The notes: generated by a model not told the origin, from the letters alone. DNA of 64,000 nt from Pseudoxanthomonas sp. Root630 (GCF_001427585.1 NZ_LMGY01000016.1:252-64251); one strand, 5' to 3'. Positions 49,000-60,205 are shown, numbered from the stretch's first letter. A program made the numbers and translations.

Positions 49000-51189
49000 T
49001 CAGGACGAAGAACCTTCGCCGCCCTTCTCGATCGCGCCACGCAACCGCTGGCGTGCTTCCAGCGCCGCACGACCATGGCTCAGGTGCGAGTTCAGCGCCG
49101 CGAGCCGATGACGCCATTCGCGCGTGATCTGCCAGTCCGCCAACCGCATCATCTCGCCTGCCGCGGCAGCGAGCTTCACCAGTCCAAGGTTGCTGGCCAC
49201 GCCTTTCAGTGCGTGCGCATGCTCGCGCAGGTGCTCACCATCGCCCCGCTCCATCGCATGCGCCATGGCGCCGATACAACCATCCGCGTCGTTGAGGCAC
49301 TGTTCGATGAATTCGCGTTCGAAGGCATCGCCCATGCCGAGCGCGGTGAGCTCGTCCAGCACGCTGACATCCAGCACGCCGTCGGATACTTCCGCACGCA
49401 CCGGTGCGACCGTCGCCGTGGCGGACGCGCGGCCGGACGTGGCGATGTCGGCCAGTGCATCCAGCAGTCGCGAAGCGACCACGGGCTTGGCGAGGAACGC
49501 ACGCGCGCCCGCCTGTTCGCAACGCTGGATGGATTCCGGGGTGACGTCGGCGCTGAGGATAAGCACCGGCGTGCGGCTGCCGCTGCCGGCCTCCATCACG
49601 CGCAGTTGCTTCAACAGGTCCAGGCCGCTCAGCCCCGGCATGTGCAGGTCGCAGATCACCGCGTCGTAGGACGCGGATTCCAGCGCATCCAGCACTTCTT
49701 CGCCACCATTCACGCAGGTGATGCGATGGCCGGCCTTCTGCAGCAGGCGCTGCACGACCATGCGGTTCGCTTCGTGGTCGTCGGCGACCAGGATCTGCAT
49801 GCTGCGCACGCGGGCGCGGTGGCGCAGGAACGGATCCGAGAACGCGATGATGTTCTCGGCGCTGTTCGCGTCGGGCTCTTCCTGCAGCCATTCCGCATGT
49901 CCCTGTACCGCAGGCACGATGACACGGTCCGGCACCACATCGAATGGCAGTTCCACCCAGAAGCAGCTGCCGCGTTGTTCGTTGCTTTCGAAGCCGATCG
50001 TGCCGCCCATCGCCTCGGTGAGGCCCTTGGCGATCGTCGTGCCGAGGCCGGTGCCGCCGTAGCGGCGGGACAGGCTGACGTCGGCCTGTTCGAACGCTTC
50101 GAACAGGCGTTCGCGCAGCGCGACGGGTACGCCGATACCGGTATCGGTCACCGTGAAGCGCAGGCGCACGTGCTGGCCATCGACCAGCATCGGCGCGACG
50201 GTCAGGCGGACTTCGCCCTCGTCGGTGAACTTGACCGCATTGCCCGCGAGGTTCAGCAGGACCTGCCGCAAGTGGCCGGCGTCGCCGCGCAGCTTGGCCG
50301 GGATTGTGTCGTCCACCTGGCCTTCATAACGCACCTGCTTGCCACGGGCCTGCGGCATCAGGATCAGGCCGATGCTGTCGACCAGCTCGCGCGGCGAGAA
50401 CTCGACCACGTTGAGCTTGACCTTGCCCGCTTCGATCGCGGAGATGTCCAGCACGTCCTCGACCAGGCCCAGCAAGGTCCGGGTGGAGGCCTGGATCGTC
50501 GACAGGCATTCGCGCTGCTCGGTATCCAGGCGCGTGGTGGCGAGCAGCTCGGACATGCCCGCCAGGCCATTGAGCGGCGTGCGGAACTCGTGGCTCATGT
50601 TGGCCAGGAAGCGGCTCTTGGCTTCGTTCGCGCGCCGGGCTTCGTCGGTGGCACGGGTCAGGTCGCGCAGCAGGCCCGAGAGATACATCGGCACGGCGAT
50701 CAGGCCGAGCACCAGGCCGATGCCCAGTGTCGCGTTCGCGCGCCAGTAGTCGTTCATCCACACCACGGCGGCGAATGCGGTGCTGGCCATCGTGACCGCG
50801 ACCACCAGGTAGCGGTTGCCGTAGCGGAGGCCGTTGCCGACGGTGATCCACATCAGCACGACGTACGCCCACGACAGCGGCTCGCCCATGCCGTTCATGG
50901 CGGCGGCCAGCAGGCCGTAGTCGGCGATCATGCCCAGTCCGCGACGGGCGTGGGACTTTCCGGGCTGGACCAGCAGCCACGCGAAGATGCCCAGGCTGTT
51001 GACGAGCCCGGAGGTGATGATGGTCAGGACGATGGTGTATTCATCGGCCGGCAGCGCTGCGCGCGACGAGGGCAGCAGCGCATAGGTCAGGATGATGGAA
51101 ATCAGCGCGACGCGGATCAGCGCCTGACCATGCTCGCTGTCGCCGCGGTGCGCCAGCCGGGATCGTACCCAGGAGAAGACGTTGGACAT
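49000..51189 (-). CDS. rpfC: Hybrid sensor histidine kinase RpfC
   Basis: A 729-residue inner-membrane DSF sensor. About five TM segments lie in residues 20-175 and form the short input domain. The dimerisation and phosphoacceptor motif is MSHEFRTPLNGLAG (His200), the ATPase domain has NLAGNAVKFTDEG and GGTGLGTTIAKGL, the receiver domain has VADDHEAN with Asp514 (VICDLHMPG), and an HPt domain has HAHALKG (His659). Residues are within two positions of X. campestris RpfC (His198, Asp512, His657). Without DSF, RpfC binds RpfF and restrains it; with DSF, it passes phosphate to RpfG. It starts 3 bp after the rpfG stop. Confidence 0.96.
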   Translation of the reverse strand: MSNVFSWVRSRLAHRGDSEHGQALIRVALISIILTYALLPSSRAALPADEYTIVLTIITSGLVNSLGIFAWLLVQPGKSHARRGLGMIADYGLLAAAMNGMGEPLSWAYVVLMWITVGNGLRYGNRYLVVAVTMASTAFAAVVWMNDYWRANATLGIGLVLGLIAVPMYLSGLLRDLTRATDEARRANEAKSRFLANMSHEFRTPLNGLAGMSELLATTRLDTEQRECLSTIQASTRTLLGLVEDVLDISAIEAGKVKLNVVEFSPRELVDSIGLILMPQARGKQVRYEGQVDDTIPAKLRGDAGHLRQVLLNLAGNAVKFTDEGEVRLTVAPMLVDGQHVRLRFTVTDTGIGVPVALRERLFEAFEQADVSLSRRYGGTGLGTTIAKGLTEAMGGTIGFESNEQRGSCFWVELPFDVVPDRVIVPAVQGHAEWLQEEPDANSAENIIAFSDPFLRHRARVRSMQILVADDHEANRMVVQRLLQKAGHRITCVNGGEEVLDALESASYDAVICDLHMPGLSGLDLLKQLRVMEAGSGSRTPVLILSADVTPESIQRCEQAGARAFLAKPVVASRLLDALADIATSGRASATATVAPVRAEVSDGVLDVSVLDELTALGMGDAFEREFIEQCLNDADGCIGAMAHAMERGDGEHLREHAHALKGVASNLGLVKLAAAAGEMMRLADWQITREWRHRLAALNSHLSHGRAALEARQRLRGAIEKGGEGSSS

Positions 51190-51192
51190 GGC

Positions 51193-52332
51193 TCACTCCA
51201 TCCCTGGACGGCTCTGCACCGTCGAGTAGCGTTCGCAGATGTCGTCCAAACGCGTCCGCCCGCGGATCAACGCGTCGACACATGCGGGGTCGAACAGGCG
51301 GCCACGCTGGGCGTACAGGTAAGCCAGGGCGGCGTCCTTCTCCCAGGCCTTCTTGTACGGGCGGGGCGAAATCAGCGCATCGAACACGTCCGCAACCGCG
51401 ACTATCCTTGCTTCCAACGGGATCTCGTCGCCGACGAGGCCATCGGGGTAGCCGCTGCCGTCGTAACGTTCGTGATGGCGCAGGGCGATGATGGCACCGG
51501 CCTGGATGAAGCGGTTCTGGCTGCCGGACAGCAACTGGTGGCCGATCTTCGGGTGCCGGCGCATGACCTCGGTCTCGTCTTCGGTCAGCGGGCCCGCCTT
51601 CATCAGCACCGAATCCGGGATGGCGATCTTGCCCATGTCGTGCAGCGGGGCCGACATCTCGATGGCGCGCACCTCGTCCTCGGGCAGGCCAAGCTGTTCG
51701 GCGATCAGGCCGGCCACGTGCGCCATGCGCTCGAGGTAAGCACTGGTGCCACTGTCGCGGTACTCGATCGCACGGGCCAGGCGCGACAGCGTCTCGCGCT
51801 CGCGCTCCTCGACCTCATGCATGCTGGACAGCAGGCGCTGCTCCAGCGACAGGGCGCGTTGCTTCACGTTCTCGGACTGCTGGCGCAGCTGCAGCAGGTT
51901 GCGGCAGCGGGCGCGCAGTTCGCGCGGACGCACCGGCTTGACCAGGAAATCGATGACACCCGCCTCGAGGGCGGCCTGGCGGATGGGCTCGTCGCCCACC
52001 ACGGTGATCAGGATGATCGCGATGTCGCGGTGCATCGGCAGCCGGCGGAACCGGCGGGCGAATTCCAGCCCATCCATGCCCGGCATGCGGTAGTCGAGCA
52101 GCAGCAGGTCGGTGCGGTTCTTCTCGCACCACTCCAGCGCGGCCAGGGGATCGCCGAAATCGTGGACGGCCAGCTCGGACGCGATGTCCTCGATGACATG
52201 GCGCAGCATCGTGCGCGCAGACGTCTGATCGTCGACGATGACGATGTTCAAAGCGTTACCCACCCCTTGGGGCCACATCAAGTGGCTGTCGGGCAAGGAT
52301 ACTCCGGCGGTGGCAACGCTCGCATCTAGCAT
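51193..52332 (-). CDS. rpfG: Response regulator/c-di-GMP phosphodiesterase RpfG
   Basis: A 379-residue cytoplasmic protein: an N-terminal receiver domain with phosphoacceptor Asp80 (DLLLLDYRMPG), a coiled linker, and an HD-GYP domain with APLHDMGKIAIPD (His231-Asp232) and HHERYDGSGYPDG (GYP at 294-296). It degrades c-di-GMP when phosphorylated through RpfC. I chose the ATG at 52332 (MLDASVATAGVSLPDSHLMW) because it gives the Xanthomonas length and puts Asp at position 80; an ATG at 52278 is possible. rpfH, present between rpfG and rpfC in X. campestris, is missing. Confidence 0.95.
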   Translation of the reverse strand: MLDASVATAGVSLPDSHLMWPQGVGNALNIVIVDDQTSARTMLRHVIEDIASELAVHDFGDPLAALEWCEKNRTDLLLLDYRMPGMDGLEFARRFRRLPMHRDIAIILITVVGDEPIRQAALEAGVIDFLVKPVRPRELRARCRNLLQLRQQSENVKQRALSLEQRLLSSMHEVEERERETLSRLARAIEYRDSGTSAYLERMAHVAGLIAEQLGLPEDEVRAIEMSAPLHDMGKIAIPDSVLMKAGPLTEDETEVMRRHPKIGHQLLSGSQNRFIQAGAIIALRHHERYDGSGYPDGLVGDEIPLEARIVAVADVFDALISPRPYKKAWEKDAALAYLYAQRGRLFDPACVDALIRGRTRLDDICERYSTVQSRPGME

Positions 52333-52689
52333 GTCGGCAGTCCTGTTCGACGACACAGACCCTGGGGGGGTCCGAGATCCACGAAGGGAACCGATGCGAA
52401 TCGCGGGGCCCCCTCCCCCGATCTCTATCGGCGCGGACGGCCTGAAGTTAACCGCCCTGCGCGTGAATCCACGCAGGAAGCGTGCCAGCCGGGGCCAGGG
52501 CATCTTGGGCTGGAACAACGGGACCTCCGTCACGGAATGAAGGCGTTCCGTCCATCCGTGACGGGCGACACACCTGCGGGGGCAACGGTCCGGCAGGGGT
52601 CCTGCTGCCGGGTTTGGACCTGCCGCGTCACACCGGCCGGAGCCGATACTGCCCCGGTGCGTCACTATCTTGACGCACCGGGCCTGCCG
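52333..52689. other. Intergenic region with rpfG promoter
   Basis: 357 bp between rpfG and the upstream lysS, both read on the minus strand. It holds the long-stem hairpin at 52653-52682 and, presumably, the promoter of the rpfG-rpfC operon. A run of seven G (about 52364-52370) and GC-rich blocks are present; I see no reliable -35/-10 pair and no gene. Confidence 0.5.
52653..52682 (-). terminator. Perfect 12-bp stem hairpin after lysS
   Basis: CCCGGTGCGTCA and TGACGCACCGGG are separated by 6 bases, starting 8 bases after the lysS stop. No T-run follows on the minus strand. It is probably a 3'-end structure of the lysS message that also separates it from rpfG-rpfC. Confidence 0.65.
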
Positions 52690-54201
<1,512 letters not shown>

Positions 54202-54224
54202 GGGGTCGTGTCGGGTTCTAGAGC

Positions 54225-54285
54225 GTGGGAGCGACGTGAGTCGCGAGCTTTTTCGGCGGCCGTTCGCGACTTGCGTCGCGCCCAC
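54225..54285. repeat. REP/BIME-like hairpin between prfB and lysS
   Basis: A 22-base arm starting GTGGGAGCGACG (54225-54246) and a near-complement (54264-54285) are separated by 17 bases, with 3 mismatches. This GTGGGAGCGAC...GTCGCGA sequence is the form of the extragenic palindromes common in xanthomonads (RAYT-associated REP type). It is the only copy I noticed in the window. Confidence 0.75.
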
Positions 54286-54301
54286 AGGGGGAACGGCCAC
54301 A

Positions 54302-55427
54302 TCAAGCGTCGATGCGTTTGGCGCCGGCTTCCAGGCCGGATTTCAGGCTGGCCTCGACGAATTCGTCCAGGTCGCCGTCCAGCACCTTCTGCGTATCCGA
54401 ACGCTCGATGCCGGTGCGCAGGTCCTTGATGCGGCTCTGGTCCAGCACGTAGTTGCGGATCTGGCTGCCCCAGCCGATGTCGGACTTGGTGGCTTCCACC
54501 GCATCCCGCTCGGCGTTGCGCTTCTGGATCTCCAGCTCGTACAGCTTCGCGGCCAGCATCTTCATCGCGTTGTCGCGGTTCTGGTGCTGGCTGCGCCCGG
54601 TCTGGCAGGCGACCACGATGCCGGTCGGCACATGGGTGATGCGCACCGCCGATTCGGTCTTGTTGACGTGCTGGCCACCGGCACCGGAAGAGCGGTACAC
54701 GTCGGTTCGCAGGTCGGCCGGATTGATGTCGATGTCGATGTTGTCGTCGACTTCCGGCGACACGAACACCGAGGTGAAGCTGGTGTGGCGGCGGTTGTCC
54801 GAGTCGAACGGCGACTTGCGCACCAGGCGGTGCACGCCGGTCTCGGTCTTCAGCCAGCCATAGGCGAAGTCGCCTTCCACGCGCAACGTGGCCGACTTGA
54901 TGCCGGCGACGTCGCCGCCGCTGGCTTCCATCAGCTCGGTCTTCCAGCCGCGCGATTCGCACCAGCGCAGGTACATGCGCAGCAGGATTTCCGCCCAGTC
55001 CTGGGCTTCGGTGCCACCGGCGCCGGCCTGGATGTCGACGAACGCATTGGAGCTGTCCATCTTGCCGGAGAACATGCGCTGGAACTCCAGCTTGCCCACG
55101 TGCACGGCATAGCGCTCGACGTCGGCGACCACGGCCTGCGCGGTGTCCTCGTCGTTCTCCATTTCGGCCAGCTCGAGCAGTTCGGAGCCGCCCGCCAGGC
55201 CTTCCTCGATCTCGCGGATGCCGTTGACGGTCTTGTCCAGCAGCGAGCGCTCGCGGCCCAGCTGCTGGGCGTAGTCCGGGTTGTTCCAGATGTCCGGGCT
55301 TTCCAGCTCGCGGTTTACTTCTTCCAGGCGTTCGCGCTTGGCATCGTAGTCAAAGATACCCCCGGAGCGAGGCCAGCCTGTCTTGCAGGTCGGCGATGCG
55401 CTGGCGGATAGGGTTCAGCTCGATCAT
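54302..55427 (-). CDS. prfB: Peptide chain release factor 2 (programmed +1 frameshift)
   Basis: RF2, which releases peptides at UGA and UAA. The gene starts at ATG 55427 ([20 protein letters not shown]) and meets an in-frame UGA after 25 codons (55352-55350) in the classic context AGGGGGTATCTTTGAC-like CGGGGGTATCTTTGAC. Ribosomes shift +1 at CTT and continue with GAC TAC GAT, giving 374 residues in all. The GGQ motif is in [14 protein letters not shown]; the SPF-type tripeptide appears in [11 protein letters not shown]. Reading 54302..55427 with the one-base skip restores the whole protein. Confidence 0.97.
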
Positions 55428-55517
55428 GGTGCGTTTGAACGGGGGGCGGAATCGGCCGCCAAGGATACCAGAGCCGGACACCTGGCCCGCCGGACGCGTT
55501 TCCGGAACAGGAATTGC

Positions 55518-57479
55518 ATGGAAATGCAGGCCCCTGCCCCCGAGTCGTCGCTGGTCATGTCCATCCCTGTCCCGTCGTCCCGCTCCCTGCTGTCAGGCTT
55601 GCTCGGCCTGGCGATGCTGGTCGCCCTGCCCTCGTCCGCGGCGGCACCCACACCCGCACCCGCCGGGGACCGTGCCGCGCAGGTCGGCCTGTGCCTGAAG
55701 CTGCGGCGCGACGAACCGGTGAAGGCGGTCGCGCTCGCGCACCGCCTGCTGCAGGCGACGGATCTCTCGCTCGAGGATGAACTGAAGACGCTCAGCTGCC
55801 TCGGCATCGCCGCCGGCCTGAGCGGCGAACCGGAACAGGCACTGATCGCGGCCGAGCGCATGGAACGTCGGGTGGGCGAGCGTCCCGATCTCACGCCCGA
55901 CCTCAAGATGCGCGCCTATTCGCATGCCGGCTCCATCTACCAGGGGGCCGGGCACATCCACAGCGCGGAAGCGGCGTACCTGCGCGCCTACGAAGTGTCC
56001 TCGCGGCTGGATGCGCGCGATGCCGCGCTGGTGCAGGCCGCCACGCTGACCAACATCGGCCTGATCCATGCGGATTACCTCGATTCGCCCGACGTGGCCG
56101 ACGCGTACTACCGCAAGGCGCTGGCCGCCGCTGCCACGGTGGGTCTGGAAGACCCCCTCATCCTCCACAACCATGCGTTGAACCTGATCTCGCTGGGCCG
56201 CAACACCGAGGCCATGGCCGTCATCACGCAAGGCGAAACCATGGCCACGGCCAAGCAGGCGCATGCCGTGCTGGACCGTCTGCATGCGGAGCGTGCCGGT
56301 CTCTGGATCCTGCAAGGCAAGCGTACGCAGGCCAAACCGCTGCTCGACGCCGCAATCCGCTCACAGGAAGCCAGCCAGGATTTCCCGGGCCTGGCGGGCT
56401 CGCTGGCCAAGCGTTCGGTCCTGCAGCGGCAGTCGGGCGATGCGGCCGGCGCACTCGCCACCGCGCAACGCGCGTGGACGCTGGTCGATGGCCAGCCGCA
56501 GCCGCAGAAGCAGCGTGAAGTCCTGCTGGCGTGGATGGCCGCGCATGCGGCGATGGGCCAGTCCGACCAGGCGCTGGCCGTCGGCGCGCGCCTGCATGCG
56601 CTGGAGATGGAATCCCTGAAGCAGCAGCGCCTCGAACTGCTGGCCGACCTGCAGGCGCGCAGCGAGAGCGCCGACGCGCAGCGCGAACTGGAACAACTGC
56701 GCCATCAGGCGCAGATCAGCGCCCTGAACGACGACAAGGCGCGGCTGCTGCGCCGTGCCGGCGGCGCCTTGTTGGGGTTGCTGGTGATCGCAGGCGTCGG
56801 CTTCGGTCTGCTGCAGCGGCGCAAGAACCGCCAGTTGCGGGCCGTCAGCGCCACCGATCCACTCACCGGCCTGCGCAACCGTCGCGCCGCCGGCGACGCC
56901 CTGCAGGCCATGTCGTCGCTGCGCGCGTCCCCCGGGATGCGCCACGTGCTGTTCCTGATCGATATCGACCACTTCAAGAAGGTCAACGACGGCTTCGGTC
57001 ATCACGCCGGCGACGATGTGCTGGTGGACATCGCCGATGCGCTCCGCGCCCTGTGCCGCCCCGGCGATGTGATCGCACGTTGGGGTGGCGAAGAATTCCT
57101 GATGGCTTGTCCGGACCTTACCGCAGCGCAGGCGTGCACGGTCGCCGCGCGCCTGCACGAACGCCTGGGCGGGGCTCGCGAACTCGCGCCGGGCCGCGCC
57201 TGGGACCTCACCGTCTCGCTGGGCTTCGCGCCCTTCCCGTTCTTCGAGGAAGGTCGCGAAGGTTGGGAGTACGCCATCCGGCTGGCCGATCGCGCGCTCT
57301 ACGCCGCCAAGGACCGCCGCAATGCATGGGCCGGCCTGTGGGGGCGCGCCTTGCCCGAGGGCGACAGCGCGGCCGCCGTGCTCGAGGAGCCGGAGAATGC
57401 GGTGCGCAACGGTCATGTGGATCTGATGGCGAGCTACGCCATCGAGCGCTTGCCCAAGGTGGTCATGCGGGCGGCGTGA
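55518..57479 (+). CDS. TPR-containing GGDEF diguanylate cyclase
   Basis: A 653-residue membrane protein. A signal-like segment (about 20-45) is followed by a TPR-rich periplasmic domain (about 50-390), a coiled coil, one TM helix (GGALLGLLVIAGVGFGLL, near residue 420) and a cytoplasmic GGDEF domain. The active motif is RWGGEEF, and RPGD five residues before it is an intact inhibitory I-site, so it should be a product-controlled c-di-GMP synthase. Start ATG 55518 (AGGA upstream); ATG 55524 and 55557 are possible. It is divergent from prfB. Confidence 0.88.
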   Translation: MEMQAPAPESSLVMSIPVPSSRSLLSGLLGLAMLVALPSSAAAPTPAPAGDRAAQVGLCLKLRRDEPVKAVALAHRLLQATDLSLEDELKTLSCLGIAAGLSGEPEQALIAAERMERRVGERPDLTPDLKMRAYSHAGSIYQGAGHIHSAEAAYLRAYEVSSRLDARDAALVQAATLTNIGLIHADYLDSPDVADAYYRKALAAAATVGLEDPLILHNHALNLISLGRNTEAMAVITQGETMATAKQAHAVLDRLHAERAGLWILQGKRTQAKPLLDAAIRSQEASQDFPGLAGSLAKRSVLQRQSGDAAGALATAQRAWTLVDGQPQPQKQREVLLAWMAAHAAMGQSDQALAVGARLHALEMESLKQQRLELLADLQARSESADAQRELEQLRHQAQISALNDDKARLLRRAGGALLGLLVIAGVGFGLLQRRKNRQLRAVSATDPLTGLRNRRAAGDALQAMSSLRASPGMRHVLFLIDIDHFKKVNDGFGHHAGDDVLVDIADALRALCRPGDVIARWGGEEFLMACPDLTAAQACTVAARLHERLGGARELAPGRAWDLTVSLGFAPFPFFEEGREGWEYAIRLADRALYAAKDRRNAWAGLWGRALPEGDSAAAVLEEPENAVRNGHVDLMASYAIERLPKVVMRAA

Positions 57480-57533
57480 TCGGCCGGGCCGCACCAGCAT
57501 CCGCACAGCGGGCCATCACAGGCGCTTGAAGCC

Positions 57534-59255
57534 TCAGTCCGCCGCCTGCCAATGACGGATCAGCAACTGGATCCCGCGACGGTTCTGCCAGTCGTCGGTC
57601 TCCAGCTGGTACGCCGCGTGGATGCGGGGGGGCGGTGGATGGTCCTGCCAGCCGTTGAAGTGGATTGCATTCAGCGGTGCGGCATGGCCGGCGCGGCGCA
57701 GCGAGAACTTCAGGTGCTTTTCGCCGAGCACGCGCCAGTCCAGCACCTCGAAACAGCCATCGAACATCGGCTCGGGGAAGCCCTGCCCCCAAGGGCCCGC
57801 ACCGCGCAGCGCTTCGGCATGGGCGCGATCGAGCTCGTCCGACCGCAGTTCGCCATCGCTCAGCAGCACTTCCTGCAGCAGTGCTTCGTCGAGCAGCGTC
57901 GAGGCCTGCGTGTGGAACGCCGCGCGGAAGGCAGGCAATGCGGTCTCGTCCAGCGACAAGCCGGCCGCCATCGCATGACCGCCGAAGCGCTGCATCAAGC
58001 CCGGGTTCGCCGCATCGATCGCCGCCAGCGCATCACGGATGTGGAAGCCGGGAATGGAGCGCGCCGAACCCCGCAGCATGCTGCTGCCCGGTTCGGCGGG
58101 GGCGAACGCGATCACCGGACGGTGCAGCCGCTCCTTGATCTTCGAGGCCACCAGCCCGACCACGCCCGGATGCCACTCGGGATCGAACAGACAGGGCGCG
58201 AGCGGCACGCTGCCTTCCGCATCGATGCGGGCCAGCACGGCGTGCGCTTCGTCCACCATCTGTTGCTGCACGCCACGGCGCTCGGCGTTGATGCCATCGA
58301 GCACGCGCGCCATCTCGGCGGCCTGGGTGGCGTCGTCCGTCAGCAGGCACGCGATGCCGAGCGCCATGTCTTCCAGCCTGCCTGCGGCGTTCAGGCGCGG
58401 CGCGATGGCGAAGCCGATATCCGCTGCGGTGAGCCGTGCGGGTTCGCGACCGGCGACGTGGACCAGCGCCTTCAGCCCGGCGCAGGCCTGGCCCGTGCGC
58501 AAACGACGCAAGCCGGCCCCCACCAGGGCGCGGTTGTTCGCATCCAGCGGCACCAGGTCGGCGACCGTGCCTACCGCGACCAGGTCGAGCAACGACGACA
58601 GGTCCGGCTCCGGACCGTCGAAGGCGCCACGTTCGCGCAGCACGCGCCGTAGCGCGAGCAGCACGTAGAACATCACCCCCACGCCGGCCAGCATCTTGCT
58701 GGGGAACGGATCGCCGCGCAGGTTCGGGTTGACGATGGCGTCTGCCGGCGGCAACGCGTCGCCGGGCAGGTGGTGATCGGTCACCAGCACCTGCCAGCCG
58801 CGCGCCTTGGCCGCCGCGATGCCGGCGTGGCACGCGATGCCATGGTCGACGGTGACCAGCAGTTCGGGCGACAGCGCCTCCAGCTCTTCGACCAGTGACG
58901 GCGACAAGCCGTAGCCGTGGACGATGCGGTTGGGCACCGCCGGCGTTACCCGTCGCGCACCCAGCAGGCAGAGCCCGCGCACGCCGACCGCGCACGCGGT
59001 GGCGCCGTCGCAATCGAAGTCGCCGACGACGACGATGTGTCGGTCCGCGGCGATGGCGTCGGCCAGCAGTGCCGTCGCGGCATCGATGCCGCCCAGCAGG
59101 TCGGGGGGCAGCAGCTGGGCAAGCCTGGGCTGCGCCTGCTCCATCGAACCAACGCCACGCGCTTCATACACGCGTTGCAGCAAGGCGGGCACGGTCGCGG
59201 GCCACGTACCCGCCACGCCCGCGTCGCGTCGCCGGATCCGCGCGACGGACTTCAT
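57534..59255 (-). CDS. recJ: Single-stranded-DNA-specific exonuclease RecJ
   Basis: A 573-residue 5'-3' ssDNA exonuclease of recombination and mismatch repair. The DHH phosphoesterase motifs are visible: VVGDFDCDGATA, VTVDHGIACH and VTDHHLPGD, followed by DLVAVGTVADLVPL. The C-terminal DHHA1 part contains RFGGHAMAAGLSL. ATG 59255 overlaps the rpfE stop (ATGA). Confidence 0.95.
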   Translation of the reverse strand: MKSVARIRRRDAGVAGTWPATVPALLQRVYEARGVGSMEQAQPRLAQLLPPDLLGGIDAATALLADAIAADRHIVVVGDFDCDGATACAVGVRGLCLLGARRVTPAVPNRIVHGYGLSPSLVEELEALSPELLVTVDHGIACHAGIAAAKARGWQVLVTDHHLPGDALPPADAIVNPNLRGDPFPSKMLAGVGVMFYVLLALRRVLRERGAFDGPEPDLSSLLDLVAVGTVADLVPLDANNRALVGAGLRRLRTGQACAGLKALVHVAGREPARLTAADIGFAIAPRLNAAGRLEDMALGIACLLTDDATQAAEMARVLDGINAERRGVQQQMVDEAHAVLARIDAEGSVPLAPCLFDPEWHPGVVGLVASKIKERLHRPVIAFAPAEPGSSMLRGSARSIPGFHIRDALAAIDAANPGLMQRFGGHAMAAGLSLDETALPAFRAAFHTQASTLLDEALLQEVLLSDGELRSDELDRAHAEALRGAGPWGQGFPEPMFDGCFEVLDWRVLGEKHLKFSLRRAGHAAPLNAIHFNGWQDHPPPPRIHAAYQLETDDWQNRRGIQLLIRHWQAAD

Positions 59256-60205
59256 GCCGGAACGTGGTCGGGGCGCAACGTATCCAGGCGCGGCAGTGCG
59301 CGGCGCCAGAACCGCCACCGCTGGTCGCGGCGGAGCGCGAACAGGGCGCCGTCCTCAAAATCGAGTGTCAACGTATCCAGTTCGCCCTTCTTCAAGGCCT
59401 CCAGCAGCGGACGCAGCGCATCACGGCACAGCAAGTCCAGGTTGCGCAGATGGCGCAGATCGATCAGCGCGTCCACCCCGCCCTCGCCACCGGCATGGCT
59501 GGCATCCACGCCGGCCGACCGGGCCAGCGCCTGCAGCAGCACGTCGTTGCCCTTCACCTGGCGGAAGCCGGTGCGGACGACGTCCGGCAGCGTGCCGGCG
59601 CCCCAGAACCACAGGGAATTGACCGGCGGCTTGCCCTGGGCCACGCGCTGCGCATTCCACGGGTGGTTATGCAGCAATACCTGCGCTTCGCTGAGCAGGG
59701 CACGCCATCGTCGGCCGGCGTCGCCGTGCGGCAGGTGCGCGAACAGGTCGTCGCCCAGCACGTCGTCGACCGGCACGAACTCGGGCAGCTGGGCGTCCAG
59801 CGGCAGGCGCAGGTACCAGCGTGCCGGGTGCGGTGCATCGAGCAGCATGCCCGCATCGCCGAAGAGCGGCTTGAGCACCGGCAACAACTGCGCGGTGTCT
59901 TCGATGGAAAGGCCCAGCGACTCGCCATGCGCGAGCATCCGCGCACCGGTCATGTCGGGCGACACCCGCACGGGATCGGCCCGCAGCCAGCGAGCACCCG
60001 CGGCATCGCCCGCATCGTGCTGCCGGGTCAGCGCAGCGATCGGCCAGTGGTCCGGCACTAGGTGGAACTGGCGCCGCAACTGCGCGCGTTCACCCGCTTC
60101 CACCCGGCTGCTGTCGCTGCGGCCCAGCGCACGCGCCACGTCGTCGGGCAGCGCCTGCCCGACGAGGCGGGTGCGCGCGGCAAGCAGCAGGGTGGCCTGG
60201 GCCAT
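59252..60205 (-). CDS. rpfE: RpfE family regulatory protein
   Basis: A 317-residue protein of the COG4255/RpfE family, found in xanthomonads beside recJ and greA. Segments WFWGAGTLPD (a motif shared with phosphoglycerate-mutase-like relatives), HNHPWNAQRVAQGKPPVNSLW and LDTLTLDFEDG are visible. Mutants in X. campestris rpfE affect exoenzyme and polysaccharide production; the biochemical function is unknown. It overlaps recJ by 4 bp and starts 6 bp after the greA stop. Confidence 0.85.
   Translation of the reverse strand: MAQATLLLAARTRLVGQALPDDVARALGRSDSSRVEAGERAQLRRQFHLVPDHWPIAALTRQHDAGDAAGARWLRADPVRVSPDMTGARMLAHGESLGLSIEDTAQLLPVLKPLFGDAGMLLDAPHPARWYLRLPLDAQLPEFVPVDDVLGDDLFAHLPHGDAGRRWRALLSEAQVLLHNHPWNAQRVAQGKPPVNSLWFWGAGTLPDVVRTGFRQVKGNDVLLQALARSAGVDASHAGGEGGVDALIDLRHLRNLDLLCRDALRPLLEALKKGELDTLTLDFEDGALFALRRDQRWRFWRRALPRLDTLRPDHVPA

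Noticed and set aside
48973-52329. A 1118-codon open frame on the plus strand covering rpfC and rpfG
   Set aside because: It is antisense to two genes with complete domain and catalytic-residue conservation. Its sequence is low-complexity His/Arg/Ala/Gln-rich, as expected from the reverse frame of GC-rich genes. No family resemblance.
55350-55352. prfB as a pseudogene because of an in-frame UGA
   Set aside because: The context is the classic RF2 autoregulatory +1 frameshift site, and the downstream frame is intact to the GGQ motif and stop.
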